Assembly (NCBI RefSeq): GCF_009870125.1
Contig: NC_046680.1
Location: 18,929,501-18,993,500, forward strand
Origin: Drosophila pseudoobscura
Taxonomy: Eukaryota > Arthropoda > Insecta > Diptera > Drosophilidae
Reading direction: 5' to 3'
Length of the DNA: 64,000 nt
Shown one piece after another: positions 13,391 to 26,082 of this stretch. The position numbers and the translations under genes are program-made. The notes below the pieces were generated by a model, which saw only the letters and a program-made list of their open reading frames with translations, was not told the DNA's origin and did no database searches. Every line of letters starts with the position of its first letter. The stretch's first letter is position 1.

Positions 13391-14047
13391 TATCCTATTT
13401 CTTATAACAAGTGCTAGCAAAATTGCGAGAGAATGCGGACATACGTCCTCTTTACGAACACCGATACAAAGAGAGGGAGAGAGATAGAGAGATGCGGCAG
13501 TTATCGGTTTCCGTACCGTATCGTACGTATAAAATATCTTGTATAAGTTAGATCAATCATAAGTTCCCGATTACGTTCCCGCTTGTTTTTTTTATTTCAC
13601 AGAATTTGGTATACATACACACTCGTACTCGCATCGTGTCAGTATGTAAAAGTAAAGTCGGATTCCAATTTTGCATAGTCGGAACAATGGTTTTAATCTG
13701 AATACTCGACTCGAAGACTGGTCTTGAATTGTTTATATCATCTTCATACATATATGTACGCTTACATACATTTTGACGAATTAAATATACGGTTTGATCG
13801 CTGGGAACATATGCACATTGTATGTTTGAACATGTACATATGTATGTATGTTAAATAAATTAAATCGTACCGATTTGAGTAAAAAAGACTAAAAATTCGG
13901 ATTATCAAAATAAAACCGAAGACCATTTCTATCAACTCTTGGAATCAGTAATTTCGAATAATGCATCCCTCACTGTACTTGCATTGCTGTAATGCGATTT
14001 GGAATAATGAATATGCTTAGACCCACTGGACTAAGAATAGTCAGAAG

Positions 14048-14055
14048 TATAAATA
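14048..14055 (+). promoter_or_regulatory. TATA box of the fatty acyl-CoA reductase gene
   Basis: The sequence TATAAATA lies 95 bp upstream of the start codon at 14,143. A start site about 30 bp downstream, near 14,078-14,085, would give a 5' UTR of about 60 nt, normal for a compact fly gene. Confidence 0.55.
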
Positions 14056-14142
14056 TAAATGGAAAGACTTGCTGGGCCCTCCTCAATTGATAAGGGTGTC
14101 GCGTCTATAGCATACAGCAGGATTCGATTTTCGCCACGCAAA

Positions 14143-15884
14143 ATGGACACTGAAATACAACGTTTTTATTTGGACAAGACTGTATTTGTAACAGGCGGCA
14201 CTGGGTTTTTAGGAAAAGGTACAAGGACTTTGTAATATCCAGGATAAGTGAAAGCAAAAGATAAATTGTACCGTTCAATTTTCAGTGATCATTGAAAAGA
14301 TCCTACGAGCAACAGATCCGAAACACATATATTTTCTGGTCAGGTCTAAGAAAAACGAGGATGTCAAGACGCGCGTTGCAAAATGGATGAGCCAGCCGGT
14401 GAGTATCCTACGACTGTCATGCTGAAAACGCTCGCTCTCACGCCCTCCTGTTACAGATTTTCGAGGCACTACTAAAGACAAAACCCAGGGCCTTGGAGCT
14501 GATGACACCCATAGCAGGGGATTGTCTGGAGCCGGACCTAGGTATTAGTGATGCGGATCGTAAGCTACTGGCAAAAGAGGTGCAGATTGTTATTCACGGA
14601 GCAGCCACAGTCCGCTTCAACGAGCCCATGCATACGGCGCTGGCCATCAACACGCGGGCCACGCGCCTCATGCTGCAGCTGGCCAGGGAAATGCATCGCT
14701 TGGAGGCCTTCGTCCAGATCTCCACAGCCTACTCCAACTGCGTGCTGGAACACATTCACGAGCAGTTCTATCCTGACAATTTTACCTGCTCTGTGGATAC
14801 GGCGCTGCAGCTAAAAGAGACACTGAGCGCCGCGCTTTTGGACAATATGACGCCTGCCTTGCTGGGAAATTTCCCCAACACATACAGCTATACGAAGGGC
14901 CTGGCAGAGCAAGTGATCCAAGGTGAGGCGGGTGACCTTCCGGTGTGTATCTTTCGGCCTGCCATTAGTAAGTGACTCCTCTGACTGACAGCCGAGTGGC
15001 GTTTCGATAACCTCCAATCTTCCCAACGATAGTATTTGCCAACTATAAGGAGCCTTCTTCCGGATGGATTGACAACCCGTATGGACTAATCGCCTTAATA
15101 TACGGCATTACCTACGGTGTCCTGCACCTATTGCTTTGCAATTACAAGGCGCACGCCCCTGTGGTTCCCGGCGATTATTGCGGCAACATGGTCGTGGCTA
15201 GCGCATGGGAAACGGCAAGGAACGCAAAGAAAAAGCCAGTGCCCACCATTTATAATTTCTCACCTAGCAACAAAAATATTATCACCTTTGGGGATCTCAA
15301 AGATAAGGGCATGTACAGTGGCAAGCTGGTTCCGATGACCAAAATGATTTGGTACCCGTTTCTACATGCCACCACATTTCCTTGGCTGTTTAGTCTGGGC
15401 TGCATCTTTTACCACTATGTGCCCGGCTTTTTGTACGATATCCTCCTGCGGCTGAGTGGCGAAAAACCGCGCCTAGTGAAGGCCTATCGCAAAGTCCACG
15501 AAAATGTTGTGGCACTGTTCCCCTTCAATAAGAAAACATATTGGTTTAACAGGGATAACACTGAGGCATTATGGGACCATATGTCCACGGAAGATCAAAG
15601 CGTGTTCAACTTTAATATGGAGAATATGAACTGGGACGACTATTTCAAGTCTACCTTGAATGGTATGCGACTACATTTGTTCAAGGAACCACCGACGACA
15701 GCTTCTTTGGATCATGGACGTAGGATTCTATCTCGGTGAGTAGACTTCCGTAATACTCTTGTCGTTCTTGAAACTATCTTGGCTCTGTGATTGCAGGTAT
15801 TTTGTTCTACATTGCGCTGTTCAAGTTCTTCTTGTCTCTGCTGCCGCATACTTGATTTGGTTAGTTTTGAGCGTCTTTATATAA
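14143..15884 (+). CDS. Fatty acyl-CoA reductase (male-sterility/FAR family), five exons
   Basis: Exons 14143-14218, 14286-14398, 14457-14967, 15033-15735 and 15797-15884 join in frame to 496 residues; every intron is GT...AG and 58-67 bp. FAR enzymes reduce fatty acyl-CoA to fatty alcohol with NADPH at the ER or peroxisome membrane. The N-terminal Rossmann domain has TGGTGFLG at residues 17-24, an HGAATVRF block at 110-117 and the catalytic Y206-x-x-x-K210 (YSYTK). The C-terminal half is the FAR_C domain. The last exon encodes a hydrophobic tail (about 475-496) that fits the usual C-terminal membrane anchor. The length is normal for insects (about 490-530). The start was chosen because the Rossmann motif follows directly and the ATG lies in a CAAAATGG context. 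Flies carry many FAR genes, so I cannot name the orthologue. Likely roles are cuticular, tracheal or gonadal lipid synthesis (inference). Confidence 0.93.
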
Positions 15885-15939
15885 ATAAGAGTTTAAATGT
15901 AACACGTAAAACGGTATGTCTCGGTTGAAAATTGGAAAT

Positions 15940-15945
15940 AATAAA
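15940..15945 (+). terminator. Poly(A) signal of the FAR gene
   Basis: AATAAA lies 56 bp after the stop codon at 15,882-15,884, the usual spacing for a short fly 3' UTR. Confidence 0.6.
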
Positions 15946-17041
15946 TGCCATTGATAATAAAATAATCACACAGCGGAGCACCTTATATGCCAGTTTCTAA
16001 GCAGAGTATCGAAGAAAATGCTGAATAGGTGTTAGTTATGCGTTGGGGAAAATATATTCATGGGATGGTATTTAGTCATTCTATTTCCTGTCGATCAGAA
16101 TACTTTCGAAGCTAGTGATTGGCAATTTCAGACGCTTGTAAATAAATTCGTTCAACTTTTGACTTTTGGTCTGTCAGACAATGCAAATGTGCAACAATAT
16201 TTAAATAAATGCAACATTTGCTCTGTGGACTGCGCCATTTTCTGTTTCTAATTTACATATCAATCCGATGAAGGAGAGTAGATCTAGAATGGATCTTCTG
16301 GATTGTAGTTTAAAGTTCTGTATCTCTCTCTTACACAGTTATGATCAAAGAGCACTCTCCTACGGCTGCTTCTTCTACCATTACTTTTTTTAATTTGAGT
16401 TTATTTCAACTTTTTGGGCCCTCTCTTCACAGCCCAAACAATTGCGGATTCCCATTATATCCGCGTAATTAATAACTCGTTGCAACTTTTCAGACATTTT
16501 CGTGGTAAATATGAATTTAAGTTGTCTTCTCCGTCTACCACTAAGCATTATGCACGCTTCCCTTGCTCTCTGCTCCTCCTCCAGATGTGCAGGAGGCTGC
16601 GAGGATGCCAGTAGATACATACACATGTACACATGTATGTATGCGAAAAGGGCACAACTTTGGCCAAAAGCAAACCATTTAAATTCATTTTAATTCAAGC
16701 GGCAAGCACACGAGTGTGCATAGCCAGACCGACTAACTCATAATATTTTCACATCGCACACACTTGCCGTAAAACAATTTTCATACATTTTTGCTTTGTT
16801 ATTTCTTCTGCGCCGCCCACTGTATCACATCCCTCGTTCCAGTGGTATATATACTCTACAGAAAGGGTTTGGCGATTCCAGAGTCATGTGTACAAAGTGT
16901 TCCCTCACCGCTAAAGTCATCCGACTAAACCTTTGAGCACTACTTTTACTACTACTTTTAGTAGTAAGTCGGATCAAATCACTATACCTCATCGCTCTCG
17001 CTATGGCTTTCTAGAGAACTCATCTCTCTCATTCGACCTCG

Positions 17042-17064
17042 AAGGGTATAAACGGCTTCGGTGC
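17042..17064 (+). mobile_element. Possible INE-1-like terminal fragment
   Basis: The short string GAAGGGTATAAACGGCTTCGG resembles the AGGGTATAAA...CTTCGGC end found in many fly INE-1/DINE-1 and related repeats. It is only about 20 bp, so chance similarity is possible. Confidence 0.35.
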
Positions 17065-18171
17065 CCCATGCTCTGCTTTCGTTTTTTTATCTTTTTTTCC
17101 TTTGGCTTTTTTTATGTTTTTGGGAATGGAATGTCTAGTGCGTCTCAAAGGGTTTCACACTTTGTGTGTTTGCACCGGCAGCCAAAGGCTGCATATGAAA
17201 ATATTTGTGAAGCCTTCCTTCTGCAATGTTGCGGCCCTTCATGGATCCGCGAGGTCTGAAAGCAGACGCACTATAAATATTTGAAGCTCATTTTGGTTTC
17301 AACAAATTTGATTGCATTGCTTTAAGAGGGGCATTTCTTTCAGCTGTCACGTGTTTCTACTTAATAAATTAAGAAATATTTAATATTGCCCCCAGCTGCA
17401 TCTCTTCTGAAATCTATGCTGGTTTTTTGAGTGCATTCCATTTTAATTGCCAGCGGAATGGATAGTCATCAATTTGGTGAATTGCACTTGTGCAAACACC
17501 TTAAAATGCCATAAATTCTCAAAAACTATTTATTGTTTTTATCGCATGACCCGAATTTGCAGACAGAACAGAACCGAACCACACAGAACTGAAGAGAGCT
17601 GAACAGAAGCCCTGGTGGAAAATGGATGACCCTACACATCATTCATTGCCATATCCTTCAATGCCTAAGCCATTGTTTTTTTGGCCATTGGTAAACAATA
17701 CGACAAATTGGTATTGCATTGTATCGTAACCCTCTGCATTGGTCCTCTCTTTCACTCTCCGCCTGGCGTTTCGGTTTTTGCAATTTTCGCAAATTGTTTT
17801 TATGCAAAATATTATCGTTTAACTGCTGTTTCGATTGCAATTATACATACACACATATAGTATTGTGTGTACGTATTTCTGCCATTTATATAGGCCATTA
17901 ATATTGTATTTCGGTTGTCTGCCGAATCGATCCGATCCATAGAGGGCTATACTATGGGTTTTTGTCCCGTCGCATAGATGAAATTCCGTGCATTCTCTAC
18001 AGCGATTCTGATTTGGCTGCTGTTTGCATTTTTGCAGTTTTGCAGCGAAATTAATTTGCGTAAATTGTATTAAATGCATGGCCATGCCCAGCAAACTGTG
18101 CAAATTTTAATTGAATGCCTTTTGTTTGCCCCTGAATTATTTTGCCATGTTTTCTTTGGCCATTTCCCTTA

Positions 18172-18200
18172 CCGTTCCCGTTCCCGTTCCCGTTCTCGTT
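18172..18200. repeat. (CCGTTC)n microsatellite
   Basis: Four CCGTTC hexamers plus one CTCGTT variant in tandem. A related TCCCGT/TCCCGC array lies at 21,532-21,570. Confidence 0.85.
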
Positions 18201-21167
18201 GTTGTTGCGGTTATTGACGGTCTTGTTAAATCGTTTGCCAATGCAATTTGATTGGCAATCCACAAAAAAAACCGGCGCGGATTGCTCTCGAAATGATAGC
18301 TGGATAAAGCGGAAAAACTCGCCAAAGCCCAGACACATCGTTGCCATTCGACGCTAATTGGTTTATGGATTGTATTATGTTTTAATTATATCACCAAAAG
18401 GGAATCGAAATGCTTTTGTTACTCCATAAACAGGGTTTGCACAGGGAAATTAGTTTCAGCTAATCATACGAGTACTGAACGGTAGGATTTTCTATAAAGA
18501 ATAAAGTTTATATTTGGGATATGGGTTGCACCCATGCACCGACAGATCATTGTATTCGCATCTCCATTCATTTTAAAGACCCGATTCTCCTTGAACTCCC
18601 TTCAAAGTTCCCCAATCAACTCCTACAAAGGGCATTCCCGTCCAGACATTAATCAATCAGTTCCCGCGGAAGCATGGCCAGCATCCATAACTAAATTATG
18701 GGATAAATTACCATTTAGCCAGTGGCCAGAGGAGGTGGCCTTAATTAAAAGCCAGCGAGGCGGGATTGCTGCACTTGCAATTTCGCAAATAAATCTTTTA
18801 GCACAACCGCAAGACACGAGACGCGTTCAAAATGCTAAATTAGTAAAATGTCACTTTCGCTTTCAAGTCGAGAGGGAAAATTCCTGGGGAACTGGCTGGG
18901 CGCATTGTTGTCGGCACGGATCAAAGTGTCGGAGCGGCTGCGACGATGGGGACAGAGATGCGGCAGCCACATAAATTATCACAGCCTAAGCAGGCGCAGA
19001 CACTTGCCAAAGCTGGCGGCCCATACGGGGGGGACAGAGGCTACGGAATTGGAGCTGGTGTCGTGCGAAATGTTCCACATGTGGCTGGCAATGCATTGAC
19101 ATACTTCAAAGGCTTCTGTGGCGCAACCAAATGGAGAGCAAGAGAGTGAGTGTCTGCTTTAATTTTTCGGCTTTAGACTATAAATACTTTCCAGGGATTA
19201 CATTTGGGGACAATGCATGCTCTCCCACTCAAGACACTGAAGAAACTACACCATACAGAAAATGGTTTGAATGCAGTTTCAGTGATTTGTAGATGTTCCA
19301 CCGAAGGCTAAAACAAGTTTGGCACACTTATCGAATCACGTTTAATAAAATTAAACAATTTATAGACCCTTTAAGCTATGAAAAGCGCTGGACCAAACTC
19401 ATGTGAACCCCCTAGGCTTAAGGACTGACCTGACTAGCCAGGAAACCTCATATCTCTGTTGGCACACATTTGTGCGAACTGGATTCTTTTAGTGCTCCGA
19501 TACCAATTCCGTTTCGAATTGCTTACTGCAGTTGGGGCGCCCCCGGACATGGCTGGGAACTGGATTTGGGCCAGTAAAACGCTTGCATGCATAAATCTTG
19601 AGCTGTTTATTGGGCAGCCGTCCCCGCAGAGACCGTATACACCGAGACCGAGTATCTCATGAATCGTTTTGTATGGCCAACCGACGGCTTCCTGGGGAAC
19701 TGCCTGCTAATGTTTGTCAATTACGTTTATCATGAGTGTCCGTTCAAAGCAGAGAGACAGGAAATTAGTCAGATGTGATGTACGAGGAAGTAGGAATTTC
19801 CCTCCCTATGGAAGAGCAAATGTAATAAAGATCTGGAGTTCCGATGTCGCATCTCAGGGGCAATTTCAGATTGAATTTCATTGGATCTCATGGGGTCAGG
19901 CCAACGACATCTTTATTCCATCGTTTGTGAACGTGACTTACCCACTTTCCGATGTCCATCAGACAAAGTTTGAGGCCGAGTAGTAACTTGCAACATTTCC
20001 ATATGTTAACTGCCGTTCTGGCACTTTCCAACACATGTCACGCACTTCTCGAACAACTTGGAAAAGCTGGAAAAGCCCACGCCGGAGCAATTTCAACTGC
20101 ACTTCACAGCTGGCCAGAAAAGACCAGACCAGAGCAGACCATGCCAAAGCCCACGCTGAAGAGCGTCCCCGTCTCTGAGCAATCTGTAAGTGGAGCGAAC
20201 AAAATAATCAAAATGAGAATAAAATCAAAACATTGCGGCCCAGGCAATTTGCATGCGGAGAACCGGCAGCCAATGCCTAGCCAGTGCTGAGCAAGTAGTG
20301 AACGGAAAGCCAACAACACTTAAACTCCCAAGGGAGATCGGTAACAGCTTATTGCTAACTAGTGTACTTTCTTCAAAAATGTGGCCAAAGTCAGGAATCT
20401 GGGCTCAAAGTTAAGGCGGAAGGTGGTCCCCAAATTGGCCAACTCTTCGACGTTATATAGCAACTGATGAATTTAGCTAGTTCAGCTTGTTTTCTTAACT
20501 ACCAAGACCAGCTATATGCTCATCACGGTTATGCAAGCCACTTGAAGACAACGCCGGCGGCGCCTGTGCAGCTGGCAAGAAGTGTGTTTGAAGACACTTG
20601 TTGGCTGCCTGCCAGGGGGCACGGAATGGGATGGTATGGGATGGGGCTGTGGCATGGCAGATGATGATTATGGCTGCGATGATGATGATCACGGCCGACG
20701 ACAGCATAACAAATGAACATTTAGATGAAGTTGCAGGCAATGCCAGCGGCCTCCACGGACGCCTCTTTTAATTCTTTCTTTCCCACTCAGACGACAGGCA
20801 AGAGGGAGTGCGAGTGGTAGTGCGAGTGCCGGAGCCAATGCGAGTGGGAGTGGCGGAGGGGGACGGGCGAAAGGAGTTGCATACAGCTTTAATCAAGCAT
20901 CAAGAGCGTGTATACGCGTCGTGTCTCTGAGAAAAGTTTGTCTTTGGCCGGAGCGACGGACTTGGTTAACTGGCGGACAACGTCATCGTGTTATTCATCA
21001 TACAGAAGCGACTACGACTGTGGCTCCTTGTGGCTCGAACCTCGAACTCCATGTTCAGCTACCACTATTCCTGCAACTCCAGTCCCCAGCTCGCATTGCC
21101 TTTATTAAACGTTAGCCTGTCAGGCTCAGATTGGGCTTTTTTCGTACCCCGGTAGTCGTTCAGTTCT

Positions 21168-21335
21168 TGGGGTATACTCTAGAAGTGCACAGAGAAAAGT
21201 ATGTAGTATTTTTGGACATATGCATCTAGACCGGATCCTCGTGGATTTGGGGAACTATACATACTATTCTATTGATTTGCCGCTTATTTTCACAGGATTC
21301 CTCAAAGCGGGTATCCTTTAGTCGATATATATAGT
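21168..21335 (+). mobile_element. INE-1/DINE-1-like element relic, both ends
   Basis: At the left end GGGTATACTCTAGAA is followed by AGAAAAGTATGTA. This matches the order of blocks in INE-1-like elements (GGGTATATTAGA...GAAAAGTATGTAAC). At the right end GCGGGTATCCTTTAGTCGA resembles the family's terminal ACGGGTATCxxATAGTCG block. The 168 bp between the ends suggests a much-deleted copy. Recognition is from memory, not from a search. Confidence 0.55.
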
Positions 21336-21531
21336 AATATTTGTGTTTTTCTTTTGTTGTTGTTGGTGCCTATGGCAGCTGCTGTCGCTGCAGCAGGGCG
21401 ATGAGTTGTTGAAAAGTTAAAATGGATTTTACGCAAAAGTTTTTAATTTGCTGCTGTTATCCCACAAATCGTTGACCGTTGAAGAAAATTTCTATTCTCT
21501 TTTTCCCGCTTGTAATTATAATCTTGCTGCT

Positions 21532-21570
21532 CCTGCTCCCGCTCCCGTTCCCGTTCCCGCTCCCGTTCCC
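21532..21570. repeat. (TCCCGT/TCCCGC)n microsatellite
   Basis: Six hexamers alternating TCCCGC and TCCCGT, preceded by CTGCTCC units. The implied Pro-Val/Pro-Ala stretch in the plus frame is not considered coding. Confidence 0.85.
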
Positions 21571-24500
21571 CCTTCACTCCTTTGCGAGCGAGAAAAACTT
21601 ATTAATGGCGGCTTAAGAAGATTCCACCATTTCGTTTTAGTGTGACCAAAAGCGGCGCTCGTTATGGCCCAAATGACAATCATCGATAGTCTTAAGAAAA
21701 TTTGAATACCGATCTGAATTTGAAAACAAACTCATTATAAACTTTCCGCTTGTACAACTCTCATTGTTCCTTGAACTTTTTACTGTTGGTATGAAACACT
21801 TTCAAAACCAGTTCCCTTTCAACTTTATCAGCCACACACAATTTTTGCATTAAAACTTACACAATGCCCTTTAAGGACCAACCAACCCACGCACAATCTC
21901 TCAGTCTTTCAGTCTCTCAGGCTTTCGAGCCAAGTCACCATCAACGTCTAGACATTGGTAAACAGAGTACAAAAGACTGTGTTGTGCCACTATTGAGGCG
22001 GAACAAAAGATCTCAGGCGAAAAGTGCGTTGGAAGTTTTTCAGTTTTTCTTATGCCACTTCCTCTGTGGCGATTAAACTGTCTTCGAAATGCATAATTGG
22101 GAGGGCCAGATATGAAGAGTTCTCTGGAGAAACGGAATATTTGGAATAGAGTTGACTCTGCTTTTTAAAATTATAAGATTCGGTGGGGTGCACCCGCAGA
22201 AAACCAGTCTCCACATGGGATGCACACAATCTTCTTCAAGCCATTCCATCTGCCAACTATGCCGCTTGTCTGGGCTGCATTTCTCCGGCCTCTCAAGTAT
22301 TCACCAGGCAATTTGCAATTTATATTTGGTTAGCCAAGTTGTCAAGGAAGCTGCTGCACTTGCAACGTGAGACAATTGCAACAGGCTGCACACACAGACA
22401 CGAATACAGACACATGGGCATACACAAATTAGTTAAATTACAGGCGCTTCTCTTTTGGCTTAGTTGATTAGAAAAAGTGGCATCCAGGCGAGTCGGAGTT
22501 GGCGAGTTGGCTCCTGCAACATCTTGGCATCTTAAGCACTCGATGCGATGTCGCCCTCTCTCTTTCTTTGCGTGGCTCCTATCTCTGGCTCAGTCAGCCA
22601 GCAGTGGGGCTCGTTTTCTTTGGCAGCTTTTGCCGCTAACGAAGCTCAATTCGAGCGCCAAATTGAAATTGATTGTGACATTTGATCATGCGTTCGCCTC
22701 TGCCTCCGCGTCTGGCCTTGGCTTTTCTTTGGTAAGAGGCATGAACGGAGCCTGTGACTGGAGACTGACAGCGGTGGCTGGTTGTTGTCTATGGAATTTG
22801 TGCGGAAAATTGCTAAAACAGTAGGCGCGCAGGTGTGCATCTGGCTCCTCTTGGCCCTTGCCATTTCCCTCTTCGTTTTCCTCATGTGTGTCACTCTCTT
22901 CCTCCTTCAGATACGCACCGGATTAATTGGACGGATGTGCATTGGGCTGATGAGTTGAGCCGCAACTGGAGAGGACTGAAATGCAGCAAGCCGGTGGGCC
23001 TCTCTGTCAGAGATTAACTTGAGTTTCACTTTAAAGTCCACAACAGAATGAGAAAAAGTTAAAATTGCTTGGGCGAATGGGAAAAATGCCAAGACTCGGG
23101 CAGGAAAATGGGAATGTGTGACTGCTACGAAAAGGTTAAGGTAAGCGAAGGAATGGATAAGTAGTGAGAGGAATTGAACTACCATATGCACATGGAATAC
23201 CACCTCAGATGGAATTAATTGGAGATGACCAGCTCGTAATTTGGATAACCACTTTGCACCGCCTCAATAACCCATATGACCAGCTATGTTCATAACTCAA
23301 CGAGTCTCGTCCCAACTAAACTTTGTGGCAACTGTACCTCAACAATTACCCTCTCGTTACCCCAGAGAATTCGACGATTTTCATGCTTCACCTGAGCAAC
23401 TATTTACACAGTCTCAACTATCTCAACAACTATGCAAAGCGACTCGAGACTTGGGGAGGCGCCACTCTACGCCTAAGCTTATCTCGCTGAGCATTTCGCT
23501 GGCAAACGCAAAAGCGAACGCGAACCGAGAAATCCCCACATGAATAATTGCCGCGCACGCAGTTCATTTAATTTCGCTTTCGCTGGGTGGGGCGGAAGAA
23601 CCCTTTCGCTGGAGCTCAGCAAAATGCGGCAGGCACATGAATGGAAATATTTAATGAAGAAATTTATAACAAAGTTTTACAAATGGCGGCAGACTGTACG
23701 GAATGGCTGCAGATGCGTAGCGGGGGTGAAAAACAGAGGGTTGGGCCATTAAAAAAATTATGAACATTAAATGTAAATTAAGCTAATCAATTAAGACGAA
23801 ATTGTGCTGAAGATTGGCGACGCCTTCGAGTATGCCACGGCCTTAAAGTACGAGTACGCACAATGAGGGAGAGCGAGAGTCAGCTTCTGGCCCATTTGCT
23901 GCCCAACCCAATTAGCCATTAGAAAGGGGACTCCCCCCGACAAATGACCGACATTTAAATGGGGCTGGTGCGGAGAGGGCAGCGATCAATTGAGGAATCT
24001 CTCACACCCCGCATCCCGCATAACCCTTTGCTGTGCTGTGTAGTGCAGTGCATAGCTGAGTTAATGATTGGAAATTAATTTATCAGTGGGTGAATGGCAC
24101 GGAGACAGGGCAGGCCATTGGGATTAGGCCATTGCGTTGACAAATTGGTGGCAATTAGCTGGGAGGACAACGACCGACGACTTCTCAGTGGGAGGACAGA
24201 GACAAAGGCATTGTTCGTGAGGCGCGTACAGGTACAGTTGGAGGCGAACAGCTCCACTTAACGGACAAGGGCTATCGATCTGCGTGGAGTTGAGTTATTG
24301 ATACGAATCGTCGATGCGTTGAGTAGATTTAGAGAGAAAGGGAGAGTGCGTCCATTGAGAATTAGATGAAGAATAGCTAGAAGAAGTAAGCAAGGATAAT
24401 ATACCAAAGAAGTATCGCCAAGTGTTATATGATTTCCATTCAAAGCTCCATTAGAAGTGAGTCTGAAAAAATATACATATGTATATGTAAATATTCTAGT

Positions 24501-25189
24501 ATAATAACCACCAGTCGGCCGACGTACTATGGTAAACAGTCGGTTACCCCTTTCAATGAAATTCTTTAACGACCGCCACTAACGAACTGAAAAATTCAAG
24601 CCAAACAATAAAAAGGCGTCACCAGAGCCGGGTAGCAACTGCCGACTTGAATGGGCCTAATCAAATTAAGTACTAATCCTTGGGAAAAACCGCGAACAAT
24701 TTAAAATGATTGTTAAGTAAATTTCCCAAAACAATTACGATGCAGCAACGATTCTCAGAGAGCGAGGAGTCTTAGGCGCAGGCGCCAGAAAGAGCGATTT
24801 TCTCTAGCATGGGAGAATGTTATTTGTAGCATGGGAAAAGTCCAGGGATACTTCAGGGGACTTCAGACGAAGGACTGGCGCTTTACATATGTGTAAATTG
24901 TTAGCGAGCAGATGGCCATTGAACAAGACAAGACGACAATAATGAGTTGGCGTTTTTCGACTGGAAGTTGGTGGAAAGAGGTGCCCCAACTTTTTGGAGT
25001 AACTGAAGGAAGGATAATCCACTTAGGAGCGACTCCAAAGGCGGACTCCAAAGGCAGTCCTGGGGACGACAACGTTGCACATATGGCTGTGGGGGGGAAA
25101 TTGTTTTATTACCCAAGCGAAGCCGTTGAGTGTGTGTTGACTGAAAACAAAGGTGCGCACAATAAATTACATTGTTACACGGAAACTTA

Positions 25190-25304
25190 CGACCAGGACA
25201 CGGACACGGACACACACATGGAGCCAGACACAGAGGGGAACACAGATATGGACACAGACACGGACATAGACACAAACGCAGACACAGACTTAGACACAGA
25301 CAGG
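25190..25304. repeat. Long (GACACR)n imperfect hexamer array
   Basis: About 115 bp built from GACACG, GACACA and GACATA hexamers with interruptions. Because the unit is six bases, both strands stay open and yield Asp-Thr or Val-Ser dipeptide runs. I treat those as artefacts, since no supportable gene flanks them. Confidence 0.85.
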
Positions 25305-25929
25305 GGGTCCTCCTGGCAGGAAGTCAGCAACAAGCGTCGCGTTAATGAAAAGGATTTCTCTGCCATCTCCACATGTCTGCAGTTGGTTCTCCATCTCCAT
25401 CCACTCCCTGCACTTGAAGTGACTTTCCGCTTTTGGGTTATTTAATATTTAAACTCTGGCCAGACTGTGGATGTCCTGAAGAAGGTGTCCCTTCTTTGAT
25501 GTCCTCGACCCATTAGTTGAGGTCTCAACTGCTGCATAAATAAACGCCTCAGTTCATTAGTGAGTCTCGCCCCCAACATCGCTCGATTCTCAATTCGGAA
25601 AAGGGTTTACGGGTCTCTGCGGTTCTCTATTCCAACAGTTGCTGCGGTCGCCTTTGAGGCATGAAAGTGCGTGAAAGTGTCATAAGCCAGGGAAGTGGAA
25701 AGCAGAGGGAATGGGCTTTATGACAGACCACAGTAATGCGGCTTCAGAAACGACTGCAGTGCCATTTGGGGCATAGTTGGGTTGCTATTTGTGGGTTTTG
25801 CTTAAAAATTAATGACCTTTTAATCGATTTTGAAGAGAACTCTGAAGATATTCCCTAGAGAAGCAGTGGATAATGAACTGAAACTGAAACAGAAACCCTA
25901 TTTAAAGTAGCCTTTGGAAACTCTCAAAA

Positions 25930-25976
25930 TATAAACGAATCCCAGTAACCCCTGCAAACTTCAATCAAATTCAGTC
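25930..25976 (+). promoter_or_regulatory. Likely core promoter of Grx1
   Basis: TATAAAC at 25,930 is followed by two Inr-like motifs, TTCAATC near 25,960 (about 33 bp from the TATA) and TTCAGTC near 25,970 (about 43 bp). Either gives a 5' UTR of about 110-120 nt before the ATG at 26,083. An intron in the leader cannot be excluded. Confidence 0.4.
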
Positions 25977-26082
25977 ACAAATCATAGATCAAAATTCAAC
26001 AAACACTCTTTTCATTAGCAATATTTTCCTTGGACTGTGTGCCCAGTGTTTGTGCCAACAGAAGTGGCATCCTCTTAGATTA

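Larger units (their letters stand above)
1..14040. other. Gene-poor stretch with no supportable coding gene
   Basis: I found no ORF with a recognisable domain, coding-like composition and splice signals together. Open frames here come mostly from T-rich or repeat-rich tracts, the longest being 216 codons at 5614-6264 (+). The stretch holds many short tandem repeats, a G-rich hexamer array near 4432-4472 and an INE-1-like relic near 13,327. It could be intergenic or a long intron of a gene whose exons lie outside the window. Short exons, non-coding RNAs and enhancers cannot be excluded by eye. Confidence 0.6.
15960..25890. other. Gene-poor stretch between FAR and Grx1
   Basis: I see no gene in these 10 kb. 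The stretch contains INE-1-like relics (17,042 and 21,168-21,335), TTCCCG-type tandem repeats at 18,172 and 21,532, and a long GACACR repeat at 25,190-25,304. The longest ORFs (146 and 177 codons) are repeat-driven or carry no recognisable features. Confidence 0.6.

Noticed and set aside
24912..25445. 177-codon plus-strand ORF with Asp-Thr repeats
   Set aside because: The open frame is produced by the GACACR hexamer array. The flanking translation matches nothing I know.
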